DNA of 64,000 nt, from assembly GCA_023375675.1 (NCBI GenBank), contig JALQBC010000001.1, positions 372,001-436,000 on the forward strand. The letters run 5' to 3'. The translations under genes and the position numbers were made by a program. The DNA comes from Cytospora piceicola. Its lineage: Eukaryota > Ascomycota > Sordariomycetes > Diaporthales > Cytosporaceae. The notes beneath the pieces were generated by a model, which saw nothing but the letters and a program-made list of their open reading frames with translations, did not search any database and was not told the DNA's origin. Shown here piece by piece: positions 45,597-56,700 of the stretch; the stretch's first letter is position 1; the number at the start of each line of letters is the position of its first letter.

Positions 45597-48500
45597 GAGG
45601 TCAGCAGAGATGCGTACAGTCAAACAGTCGTCAAAGGACAAGTTGATCCTGAGGGCGTTTTGAAGTTGAATGTGGAGTGAGATAAGTGTCTCTTTCTCTG
45701 TCTCTCTCCTGATTTTCTCTGATTCAACTTGACGGGATGTTGAGTTGGAGTTTGGATTGGTGCGAGTGTGCCCGTTCAAAAAATTCGAGGACGAAGGTCG
45801 GACTCTGGACGTGAAGGAATTGGGAATTGGGAAACAGGAACTGGAGCTTCAAAAGTTCACCAGGGGTCTTTTCTCAGCTGGGAGCTGAGTAGTAAAAAGC
45901 GGGAGGGGTTGACCTGGTAGGTGCACCTGAGAAGAGGAGGGGGGAATGGTGGAAATGGTGGAAATGGTGAGGAGTAAGGAATGCAGGGGCCCCAGAAAAT
46001 GAACCAAGCGCCATTGATCTGGGCCAGCTTGGGCCAGCTTGGGCCAACCAAGGGTTGTGAAGTCCCCGAAAAAGGTACTAGTGCGACCCCGGGCCAAAAA
46101 AGTTTTGGGGCGATCCCAATCGGTGGGCGTTCCAAGTGGACAGGGCTCTGGAAGTATCGGTACCTTGAACCTTCGGCGTCCTTCGCAAACGGAAATTTAT
46201 GGGGGGAGGGGAAGGGGGCAAGCGCTCACCGGACTGCGGCCCAAATGAATTGTTCTATCAGTGTCTATCTATCAGTCTATCTACCGCAGTCTGCGGCAAA
46301 AGAAAGACAACGACGACGACGACGACGGAAACGACGACGACGACCAGGAGACAGGCTGCAAGTGTAACTTCGTCTTTATCTCTGGCCCGGGGTGATCTGT
46401 TCTTTTCTTCCGATTTTGTTCATTTCAGCCTTAAGCCACGAGGCAAGCCGGGCCAAGATGCAGCAAGATGCAACATCAAGTTGGCCTCGGTTCATCACCC
46501 CCCCTTCGGCACCCGATCTATACTACTGGTCATCATCTCCATCCAAAACCCCGATATCTACCTAGGTACAGTAACTATACGGACCCGTGGTATCTGTCAG
46601 GTTTTGGATCCAGAACCAGAACCAGATACAGATACAGATACAGATACAGACACAGACGCTACTTAGTCTCTGTGCACCTTCCTCGGACTCAACTTTCTGA
46701 AGCCTCGTCGTGGCTCTCAAAAAAGAAGGAGGTTGAGGCTCTCTTTTGGTCCCTTGATGCAAGTCCGCCAGTGTGATTGATGAAAGTCCGGTCAGCGGAG
46801 TGATCTGGGGACAATCCGGCGGACGCTTTGTGTTGTGTGTGCGAGTGATGGAATGTGCCCAGATGGTGGTGGGGTGCATATTGAGGCGTTTACGTACGCC
46901 AAACTTCAGCACAACCAAACCAACAATCGGACCTTCTGCCGGTTCCTGGTGCAGTCTTTCATCCCAAGGTTGTTCCAGAGGTCTGTCCAGGTGCGCCATA
47001 TACGGGCGTGTTCCGGACTGGTACGGATGGATTCCTGTGGTGTCGGGGTGTGTGGTTCTGGTTTTTGTTCTTGTTCTGGCTCTAGCTTCATTGCTTCTAC
47101 TAGCTCTTGCTTACCGTCGTTTGTCGTCGTCTTACGGAAACATCCAAGACTAGATTCGGTGCCCGATCGGACAGCGGATCGCCCATCGTGCACCGTATGA
47201 TGGTCTTGGTGTTGCTTGGGTTTCCGACAGTCTCTGTGTGTTTGTTTTGGATGCTCCGGCCTAGTCGAGGAGCAGTCTTGTTCAAGTGTTCAAGGGTTCC
47301 AAGGGTTGATACCAAAGTTCCGAGGTTCTTTCTCCAGGGCGCTGCCAATTGATTGATATTGGTTGAGTGGTTGAGTAGCGGTTGTCGGCGTATGAATACA
47401 CACGGACCACTATGGTGGTATTAACCACCTGGGCACCCCTGAAAGTGCAGGGTCTTCCAGGTCGGGTCTGGCTTTTCGGTGGGATTTAACTACCACATTT
47501 TGGCATGTATATGCACAGGTACCGATACTTGTACGTTGCCGAGTCCAACGGCACCTGCGGCAACAGGGATCGGCCTGATTCGCAGGTACGTACCGCAGCT
47601 CTTACCCTCCGCCGTGTCGGTACATGTCTACCTGGCTGCCTGGGTATGTATTCAACAAGCCAGCGCAAGGCCAACAGACCGGGAAGTTTCCCCCAACTTT
47701 TTCAAAGCCATTGGCTCCGTGTGCTTCCAGCTTCCCAGCTTCCCCCGGCTAGTGCTCACCAGTCAGTCTGTCGGTCAGTCAGCCAGTCAGCCAGTCAACC
47801 AGTCAACCAGTGTGTTGAAAGGATCTGCACAGCTGCAATTGGGAACAGAAGAAAGACCCTTGAATGGCCTTGGAATCGGGAAGAAGTCATCAACGGACTG
47901 GAAAGGAACACACTCGGACTTTCACCATTTTGAGAAGCTGAAAGAAAGTGAGTGTGATCAGTTCGGCATCGTTGTCCGTCTTGCCCATTTAGGGTTCCAT
48001 CAACAACCCATCCGATTGAGTCCAGTCCAATTCAAATCCACTATTCCTCAATCAATCAGACAATCAATCAATCCCGTCGACGGTGGCTTGAAACTTGTTG
48101 CAGCCCGTTCCACTCTCTCACTACCTAGCTGCCTAGGTACTGTAGTGGACAACTTCGCTGCTACGGTGCACCAACAACCCTCCAACGCTCCCCAAAAGGC
48201 TCCACTTGCAAAAGGTACCTAGGTATCTGGGTACGTACTTTCCCCTCCAGTCCCCCGTCCAAGTTGCCCCGTTCAGTGGTCCCCGTCTCCTGTCTGACCC
48301 TGTCTAACTCCCTCTTGACCCCCCCCCTGGCCTGCCGGTCTTCCAATTGTGCTCCTACTGAGCAACACCAGGGACAAAAAAACTCCCATTCTCCCAATTC
48401 ACACACCCACCTCTGGTCCTTGAACTCGAACCCGAACTTTCTTTGCCCTTGACCTCGCCCTGACCTCCATTTTTCTTAAGTCTTGGTGTTCTCGACACAT

Positions 48501-48889
48501 TCAAAGCCTTTGCACTGCTAGAAGCGAAGCAGTCAGACAATAAGGTACGTGGTCCTGCTCTGAATCCAACGTTTGCTTGTTTTCCATCCCGCCCAAGCTC
48601 CCAACAACACTGTCGTCCTGTGGAAATGGCACAATCCCCTTGCACGGAGCGCATTTCGAACTTCAACTTGCGATCCGAGTTGACCTTGTTCATGCGTCGG
48701 CTTGGGGCATGATTCCTCGATTCCAATACTGCGATATCATCGCCATTGAGATTATCGCTGGCTCTTCACCATGCGAAGTCGGAACAGATAAACGCCGTGG
48801 GGTTCCTTTGGCTAACGACGACTTCAACAAACAGGCCTTTTCTGCTATTCTCCCGAAAACCACCTCTCCTTTAGATACCCATAACCACA
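45223..48889. other. Shared acl2-acl1 upstream region, 3.7 kb
   Basis: This spans the divergent promoters of the two ATP-citrate lyase subunits. Tracts are GGAGCA (45565-45596), ACG (46311-46345), ACAGAT (46623-46655) and CAGTCAGC/CAGTCAAC (47759-47812). TACCTAGG motifs occur at 46560, 48133 and 48216. Frames at 46199-46666, 46562-46999 (minus) and 47479-48222 show no domain and overlap repeats. The acl1 leader, including a probable intron, occupies the right end. Confidence 0.55.
48545..48834 (+). other. Probable intron in the acl1 5' UTR
   Basis: A GTACGT donor at 48545 pairs with the acceptor AACAAACAG ending at 48834. A GCTAAC branch point lies at 48811, 18 nt before the acceptor. The acceptor is 55 nt upstream of the acl1 start, so the 290-nt intron would lie wholly in the leader. 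There is no transcript evidence. Confidence 0.45.
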
Positions 48890-50924
48890 ATGGCCGCCAC
48901 CACGAGCGAGACGCCCAAGGGCCTGTCTGCCAACGACAACATCACCCGCTTCGCTGCTCCCAGCAGGCCGCTGACCCCCCTGCCCAGCCACGCCTTGTTC
49001 AACGACAAGACGAGATGCTTTGTCTACGGCATGCAGCCCCGTGCTGTCCAGGGCATGCTCGACTTCGACTTCATCTGCAAGCGATCCACTCCCTCCGTCG
49101 CCGGTATCATCTACACTTTCGGTGGTCAGTTCGTCAGCAAGATGTACTGGGGAACTAGCGAGACACTCCTGCCCGTCTACCAGGAGGTCTCCAAGGCCGT
49201 GTCCAAGCACCCTGACGTCGATGTCGTTGTCAACTTTGCTTCCTCCCGAAGTGTCTACAGCTCCACCATGGAGCTGATGCAGTTCCCCCAGATCAAGACC
49301 ATCGCCATTATTGCCGAGGGTGTGCCAGAGAGGGTAAGCGATCCCGTGTCCCTGAAGATGCACCATTGAGAGAAGCTGACTGGTGCTATAGCGTGCTCGT
49401 GAGATTGCCTACGTTGCCAAGCAGAAGGGCGTGACCATCATCGGTCCCGCTACTGTCGGTGGCATCAAGCCCGGCTGCTTCAAGATCGGAAACACTGGTG
49501 GCATGATGGACAACATCGTTGCCTCCAAGCTGTACCGCAAGGGTTCCGTTGGTTACGTCTCCAAGTCTGGTGGTATGTCCAACGAGCTGAACAACATCAT
49601 TGCCAACAACACGGACGGTGTATACGAGGGTGTGGCCATCGGTGGTGACAGGTATCCCGGTACTACCTTCATCGACCACATGCTGAGGTACCAGGCCGAC
49701 CCTGAGTGCAAGATCATGGTGCTCCTGGGTGAGGTCGGTGGTGTTGAGGAATACAAGGTTATCGAGGCTGTCAAGCAGGGCATCATCACCAAGCCCATCG
49801 TTGCATGGGCCATCGGCACCTGCGCAAGCATGTTCAAGACCGAGGTGCAATTCGGCCACGCTGGTTCTTTCGCCAACTCTCAGCTCGAGACTGCTGCCAC
49901 CAAGAACAAGACGATGGCTGACGCTGGCTTCCACGTCCCCAAGACCTTTGAGGACATGCCATACCTCCTGAAGGAGGTCTACGAGAAGCTCGTCGCCGAG
50001 GGTACCATCGACCCCCAGCCCGAGCCGGCCGTGCCCAAGATCCCCATGGACTACTCCTGGGCCCAGGAGCTCGGCCTCATCCGCAAGCCCGCTGCCTTCA
50101 TCTCCACCATCTCTGATGACCGTGGCCAGGAGCTCCTGTACGCTGGCATGCCCATCTCTGACGTCTTCAGGGAGGAGATCGGTATCGGTGGTGTCATGTC
50201 TCTCCTGTGGTTCCGTCGTCGCCTGCCCGACTACGCCTCCAAGTTCTTGGAGATGGTCCTCATGCTCACGGCCGACCACGGTCCCGCCGTCTCTGGTGCC
50301 ATGAACACCATCATCACCACCCGTGCCGGCAAGGACCTGATCAGCGCACTGGTCTCTGGTCTGCTCACCATCGGTTCCCGATTCGGTGGTGCTCTGGATG
50401 GTGCTGCGGAGGAGTTCACCAAGGCCTTCGACAAGGGCCTCAGCCCCCGTGACTTCGTCGACTCCATGCGCAAGGCTAACAGGCTCATCCCCGGTATTGG
50501 TCACCGTATCAAGTCGAGGAACAACCCTGACCTGCGTGTCGAGCTTGTCAAGGAGTTCGTCAAGGCCAGGTTCCCCAGCACCAAGCTGCTGGACTACGCC
50601 CTGGCCGTCGAGACGGTCACCACCTCCAAGAAGGACAACCTTATCCTGAACGTCGATGGCTGCATCGCTGTCTGCTTCGTCGACCTCCTGCGCAACTGTG
50701 GCGCCTTCAGCCAGGAGGAGGCTGAGGACTACTTGGGCATGGGTGTCCTGAACGGTCTGTTCGTGCTGGGTCGGTCGATCGGTCTGATTGCCCACTTCCT
50801 CGACCAGAAGAGGCTGCGCACTGGTCTGTACCGCCACCCATGGGATGACATCACCTACCTGCTGCCCGAGCTCGCCCAACAGGGACGGCCAGGCGGCGAG
50901 GGACGTGTCGAGGTCCAGGTGTAA
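48890..50924 (+). CDS. acl1: ATP-citrate lyase subunit 1 (C-terminal-type, catalytic histidine half)
   Basis: Two exons, 48890..49333 and 49392..50924, give 658 residues. The 58-nt intron joins GVPER to [13 protein letters not shown]. The subunit corresponds to the C-terminal part of animal ACLY: a succinyl-CoA-synthetase-alpha-like region followed by a citrate-synthase-like CoA/citrate cleavage domain. The phosphohistidine is His304 in [30 protein letters not shown] [30 protein letters not shown] and [13 protein letters not shown] mark the first part. [31 protein letters not shown] and PGIGHRIKS mark the citrate-synthase-like end. The start (CACAATGGCC) has a strong context. Codon use is biased to C-ending codons, as in highly expressed fungal genes. 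Confidence 0.97.
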
Positions 50925-51791
50925 GTTAGAGGGTCTGCGGAGGAGCGGGGTGAGGAGAACTGAGAAGAACAGGCACGGATTTAGAAGCGGGTGTTATGGT
51001 GATGGATGTCTCACCTTTCATGCAATGTGTAGTAATGATCGGGTCCGGGCAGCATGTGCTGCGATTCTTGGCAAATAAATAGAGGAAATCTTGAAGATGC
51101 AACGTTCGTCAGGCTGTTTGATGTGGTGTGAATCGTACTGTGTATGATGTGGTATAAGATGCATTGGCTCGAGCCATTGAGAGCTCCTACTGTGTAAGCG
51201 TGATGGCATATACTTAGCATTCATCCTCCATGATTTTTCAGCATCTTTGGAGAAGATTAGATACTAGATAGAGTCTCGTGAGATGTTCCAGTTCCAGTTC
51301 CATCACCGGATGTTCTAAGAGGATGTGCGCACGGACCACCCCAGGAGTTGAGACTCACAGAGCGAGCGAGCTTAGAGGCGGCAGGCGGCCATTGTTAGCC
51401 TGCCGGGAATCCACAATTTTTGACGACCGCGATCGACTTTCAACATTGCGCTCCGGATTGACTGTACCGAAGTTTCCCAAACCGCCCGCAAGAAAGCCAT
51501 TCCTCCCTCCGCAAGTCAAAGCAGTCCAGGCCCATCTCCTCTTCTCCCTGCCCCGCTGCAGTACAACCAAGACCGACGCTAAGAAACGTCAAGCTTTCAG
51601 CCACTTCCTCCCTCACGACGACTAACGACCTCTGAAAGCACCCAACCGACCGACGGGAAAACACCAATCACCAGCTTCACCTGTCCTGCTGCTCTACCTG
51701 CCGTGTCCACGGATACTAAGAAGGGGGGCACCACCAAAGAAACCACAACCCCACAACCATCCCGACAACCAACCAAGCCAACACACACAAG
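50925..51791. other. Intergenic, acl1 3' end to uL30m leader
   Basis: Holds the acl1 3' UTR and the upstream region of the mitochondrial ribosomal gene. The frame at 51278-51625 has no domain and probably lies in promoter or leader sequence. Confidence 0.55.
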
Positions 51792-52064
51792 ATGGCCGCC
51801 CCGACGTCCTTCTTCCGCATCACCCTCCAGCGCTCGGCCATCGGCCTGCCCACGCGCACGCAGGGCGTCCTGGCCGCGCTGGGCCTGCACAGGCGGTGCC
51901 AGACCGTGTTCCACCCGGTGGAGCCGCAGTTCGCCGGCATGATCATGAAGGTCAAGGAGCTGGTGCGCGTCGAGGAGGTGGACAGGGCCCTCTCGGCCGC
52001 CGAGATCAAGGCCGCGCGGACGCCCGACAAGGGGTTCTGGGTCGAGACCAAGGTCGCGCGGTGA
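51792..52064 (+). CDS. mrpl33: Mitochondrial large-subunit ribosomal protein uL30m
   Basis: Single exon, 90 residues, ATG in the context ACAAGATGG. The sequence [20 protein letters not shown] matches the L30 family start (two short strands, then a helix). [20 protein letters not shown] and [15 protein letters not shown] follow. The family is small and 60-110 residues is normal; the bacterial homologue is RpmD. The C-terminal extension ([17 protein letters not shown]) is typical of fungal mitochondrial members. The protein acts in the mitochondrial 54S subunit; a cleavable presequence is not obvious. Confidence 0.9.
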   Translation: MAAPTSFFRITLQRSAIGLPTRTQGVLAALGLHRRCQTVFHPVEPQFAGMIMKVKELVRVEEVDRALSAAEIKAARTPDKGFWVETKVAR

Positions 52065-52679
52065 TTGGTATTCCTCTTGCTTTTGCTGGCGCTGGGAGGA
52101 AAAGCGGGAAGGATAGGAAAGGAAGAAGAAAGAAACGCACGAAAGACACAACAAAGTGAGAGTTGGGGAGAAAAGAGGACGAGGCGTGGGATGTGGGGCC
52201 GGAGGAGGATGCTTTACTTCCTAGGTTGGGTCTGATGATGGCGAGATGGATCAGGGGGGTATGGATCGGCCACACCAGCCTGTAGAAGCCGGTATTTTGG
52301 CTGGGGAAGTTAGTTTCATGGCGACATTGGCGAATATACCACCGTGCTGTGGGGATGCCCTAGGGATATTTGGGAGCCTCAAGTGCCCGTGAGCTGCGGG
52401 AGACACCTGGGGATATTGAGGATTAGGGAGCCATCGTGGACATCAGAGCCTCGTCGAGATTGAGACAGCTGTCTGTTCTGTCACAGGAAATGTGACTTTG
52501 TACATAACTGCCTACGATATAGAAGATATGCTTCAGGAAAATCCACAACCAATCAACACCACCACCAGTAGCAGATGCTGAAATAGGCCAAATCACGGAT
52601 GGGTCACATTTTTGCATCACCATTCATCCGGAGACAAACATTCATACCAGTTTCCCTTTATTTTGTCATAGGAACTAAT
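52065..52679. other. Intergenic
   Basis: The uL30m 3' region, with no further feature recognised before the tandem array. Confidence 0.5.
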
Positions 52680-53390
52680 GTACACATCTGAAGCCGTGAC
52701 TGGTGTTGACTGCGAAAAATGCCTTGACAAATATATCAGAGGCAGCAGTAATCCAGCTTCAGAAAGACAACAACGATAATAATGGTAATAAAGGGAAGGG
52801 ACTCTCATCAAGTCTCCTGTCCAAAGCCGTGATCAACTACTGCAGAAAGCCCCGACAAGTCGTAAAGAGGCAGCAGTGTCAAAAAGCTTCAGGGAAACCG
52901 CAAGTTCCTCGAACAAATAACATCCTTCCCCGCATTGTTTCTCATCAAATATCAAGTCCGAAGCCGTCATCGTCCACTGCAAAAATACCTCTCATAAAAG
53001 CTGTAAAGAGGTGCAGAGGCGCAGTGATGAAAGCCTCCGAAAATTCGCAAAGTCCGTCAGAAAAATCCCTCTCCGTTTTGGTTCTCGTAAAATGTCCATG
53101 AATGAGTCCGAAAAAGTCGAAAAGAGGAGAACCAAAACGTCAAATGTCCATGAATGAGTCCGAAAAAGTCGAAAAGAGGCGGTAGTGACCAAGGTTTCGA
53201 GAGACTCGTCCACATAATGGTGGATACCAAGTCCAAAGCCGTGATCGTCAACTGCAAGGATGCCTCCAAAGGTAGAGCAGAGGCCGCAGTGATCAAAGCT
53301 TCAGAAAAACAGCAGCACAGTTTCGCAAATAACAAACACATCCCCTTTTTGCTCTCAGCCCGCCTCATCGAGGCGTTGCTGATCTAGCGT
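52680..53390. repeat. Diverged tandem array, period about 136 bp
   Basis: Similar units start near 52687, 52820, 52957, ~53094 and 53232. Each opens with a variant of TCCAAAGCCGTGATCGTCAA (the ~53094 copy is eroded there). About 50-60 bp later each has a variant of AAGAGGCAGCAGTGATCAAA followed by GCTTCAG. Spacings are 133, 137 and 275 (twice 137) bp. The fourth unit contains an internal direct duplication. The spacing is not a multiple of three, so the array is not one repeated coding domain, although single units stay partly open. No known family is recognised. Confidence 0.65.
53074..53179. repeat. 38-bp direct duplication with 13-bp inverted repeat
   Basis: A 38-bp block beginning AAATGTCCATGAATGAGTCC occurs identically at 53090 and 53142. 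The inverted pair CGTTTTGGTTCTC (53074-53086) and GAGAACCAAAACG (53127-53139) brackets the first copy, forming a possible stem with a 40-nt loop. Identity of the copies points to a recent event inside the older array. Confidence 0.85.
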
Positions 53391-53655
53391 GATCTGATGT
53401 AGTCGCAAAAGAGAGGAAATCCAACCCTTGTTTCAGTTGTGGAAGGCATGAGACAGTCTCCAAGACAATCTCCTCGTGTGGTAACGATAAAACGTTCCTG
53501 CTGGCTACCATCTTTTCTTTGTATCAGAAACCCTGATGAGAAGTGACAGTGGCGAGCCTTCAGTGCCGAAGATACCGAGTTTCTCTCCCCTCAGTCATGA
53601 TATGATGTATGGGCGATCAGGCTGACGCCGGTTGTTTCGGAGCGCGTTCCCCTTT
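53391..53655. other. Spacer between the tandem array and the eaf3 3' end
   Basis: No feature is recognised. It probably includes the 3' UTR of the minus-strand eaf3 locus. Confidence 0.4.
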
Positions 53656-53759
53656 CAGGCGCTGTACTTGATTCGAGCAGCCCTCGTCTTGCGACTCGGG
53701 ACATCGTCGGCCACAGCCCTTCTCTTGCGGCTGGGAACATCATCGGGCAGAGACTCATC
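53656..53759 (-). other. Open frame continuing past the eaf3 stop codon
   Basis: After the TAG at 53760-53762 the same frame runs on for 34 sense codons to a TGA. It reads DESLPDDVPSRKRRAVADDV, then PSRKTRAARIKYSA. The segment DDVPSRK is duplicated, and the composition (acidic, then basic) looks like protein. It may be a lost C-terminal tail, a read-through extension, or chance. Confidence 0.4.
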
Positions 53760-56700
53760 CTAAGCGTTTCTGGCCCTCTCAATGTATTCCGCACCGGGGT
53801 CCTCGTATTGCCGAACGAAGTACTTCTCAGAGTTCTTGCTCAGCCAGTTGCTGAACTTGGTGATCTCCTCGCGAAGGCGGCTGACAGACTGCTGGTCCAT
53901 GTTGGTCTGGCCGACAAGCTCAGGCAGGGACACTAGAAATCAGGTCAGTTGTGCTGGATTTGACGGCAAGCTCGAGATGTCAACCTACCAAGAAGACGGC
54001 AGAGATGCTCAGCTCCGTATGTAGTGCTCGGTCCGTCAGGGCTCTCAGCATTAGCATTGGCATCCCACTCCGCACGCTTCTCAGCGTACTGAAGGCGCTC
54101 GAATCTATACCTAAGGTCAGCGAAATTCATCATGAAAGATGGTACTGCATCTGGATAGGGAGCTAGACTTACCGGTAGAGAAGGATCCTGCCAAGGGTCC
54201 GGTCGAAGTACTCACGAAGTCCAGCAATCGTCTCATGAAGAATGTCCATCTGAGTGGAACCCTCTTCACGCTTGAACTTCTCGTCATCCAGGTACTCCTT
54301 AAGGACCTCGTCGACTGGGTGCTCGTGGGGAATGGGCACGAGCTGCTGGTCTTTGGTGACATGCTCCCAGTCATCCACCAGTATCGCCTTCAGGAGGTCA
54401 GGCATGACAAGTTTGATCGAAGGTCGGTTGTGGAATGCATCTTCCTGTTCCATCCAGTTAATATATTCCTCCTTGGTGGTAAAATCCTGGCCTCCCAAGG
54501 AAAAGGCCTTGAAAGTGCCATCCTCCTCCTCTAAGACTGCATTGTCGACAACAGAGTGAAGGATGTGCCAAGGGATGTATGGGTCCTTGCGCTGCTGCTT
54601 AGCAGGCCGGGCCTCGATGTCTTTGTTGTCCTCAAGAGCTCGCTTGCCCCGTCCTTGTTCAGAGCTCTGCGGCTTCGCAGGCTGGGTCTGAGTGGGCTGG
54701 GTCTGATTGGGCTGGGTCTGATTGGGCTGGTCCTGGTGGGCTGATCCAGAAGGTCCGGCCTCTACCTCATCGGTCTGCTCGTTGACTCCTTGAGTCTGTT
54801 CTGGACTGGAGCGCTGCCGCTTTGCAGATTGAGTCTCGATGACTTCGGCCTCGTCCCGCGATCGCTTGCCCCGTCCTCGGGTGGTGCGCTGCGATGGAGC
54901 AGGCTGGGAAGGCTGAGCAGGCTTGGTCTCAACTTGCTCGCTGTCCTTGCGGGCTCGCTTTGCATGTGGTGCCTCGCCCTTGATGCTCTTGGCGGGCTGC
55001 TTCGCCTTGGTGGACTCTTCAGTCTTGACAGCAGGGGCTCCCTTTCCCTTGCGGGCTCGTTTTGCAGGGCGAGCATCGTTGTCTGCATCGTCATTGTTGT
55101 CGGAGTCTGACTTTGGCTTTTGAGGTCGCTTTCCAGGTGTCTTCCTTTCACCGGGTGCATAAATGCATGTGAACTTCCTTCTCTCACAAGCCTCGCAGGG
55201 GTTACCACCATTGCAACGCGTCTTGTGCTTTCGACAGTTGTCACAGGCCTTGAGAGCCCTTCGCAGTTTGGGCTCATCAGTGATCTTTGGGGCATTTGCA
55301 GTTGAAGTAACCTTTCTCTTTCCGTCTGCTTTGGAAAGATAGCCCTGTGCCAATTTGTTGCTGTCGGCGGTATGATCTTCTTTCTGCATGTTTCCAATTG
55401 GCTTTTCGCTTGTCTGCTCATCCTCTGGTGAGGCATCTTGCTGGTCTGCTGCGGGACTAGCCTCCTCTGGCTCATCTCCTGCTGATGCAGGTTGGCTTCT
55501 GCTTGCTTGTGCGTTCGAAGTGTAGTAGCTGTCGGAAACGACACCTCGCAATGGGCGGCTGAGACTGGTGTGGTCCGCCGAGAGCTTACGCGTACTACGC
55601 ATCATGACATGTTGCATGATTGGAGGCGTATCGCGAAGCGATGACACATCAGCAACACCGGGAGCAGGCGTGCTGCCCTCTGGGTTCTCTGTATCTCCAT
55701 TGGCAGTGGCCGCCTTGGCGACGTTTGCGCCCTCTGTCGCATTCTGGGCCTTCCTCGAGCGGGTGTTGTGAGGGTTGGCTGGAGTGGGCTGGAGAGACTG
55801 GGTAGGCGCTGTTAGATTCTGGGCCCTCGCCGCAGCTGGACCCTGTCCACTGAGCATGGCCTTCTGCACCTCCGCGATGCGCCGGTTCTTGGCGGCGATG
55901 ACCTCTGAGATATCCATCGAACCGTCTGGATTGTACTTCCGCGCAAAGTCGATGAGTTCCTGGTCAAATTCCTCTCTGTCGTCTGCTGCTACACCCGCAG
56001 TGATATGCTTGTCCTGGGGTGGAGCTTCCTTCTTCTTCTTGTTGACAGGCCAGGGATCGAGATAAGTGTGGACTGGCTTCACACACTTCGGTCCCTGTTT
56101 GTTATTCTTAACGTAGTAGTTGTTGGTCTGCTTAGGCGGCAGCTTGGACAAGTTGTCGTAGCGTTCGGCTGCTTTAGCCCACTTAGCCTCCTTTTCGGCG
56201 AAATTGGAGTCGATGAGATCGGCGGGAAAGGTAAAACCAGAGTCCATGATCAAATCTGTCTGGCCTGGTGTGGGAAAGGGAAGCAGATATTCGTACGCAA
56301 TGTCGTAGATCAGTTGTTCACGGCTGGGTGCAGCGTACTTGGCGGCGTTGCAATCAATGATTGTGATGGTGACAAAATGGTCGGGTTCAGCTCAGCAGAA
56401 ATGAGACTGTTGAATGGTGGCATGCGCAAAGTGGGCGCGTGAAAGGTAGGTAAATGAAGCGCGAGATGGTCGGCGCGTCACAACAGTAACGCGACAGGGA
56501 GTTTACTCTTCGATTCTCCAAAACACGCGTCGGAGGATAGGGAGAGGTAAAAGGTTTGCAGTCAATGACCTTTGAATGAAGGCCGCGAGTTGTTGATGTT
56601 ATGAAAGTGAAAGAGTTGTCGGCGATGAGGTCGAGAGCTGGTGGTGCTTCGGTTGATGCAAAGCAGTTTCTCCTTACCGCACTGTTTTTCCAATTCGAGG

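Noticed and set aside
46199..46999. Frames within the acl2-acl1 spacer
   Set aside because: They depend on ACG and ACAGAT repeats and show no protein-like content outside them.
49386..50879. 497-codon frame antisense to acl1
   Set aside because: Same codon-bias shadow; the sense strand carries an unmistakable ATP-citrate lyase.
52703..53387. A coding gene made of the ~136-bp repeat units
   Set aside because: The unit length is not a multiple of three and stops occur between units; the longest frame starts without an ATG. It is described as a repeat array instead.
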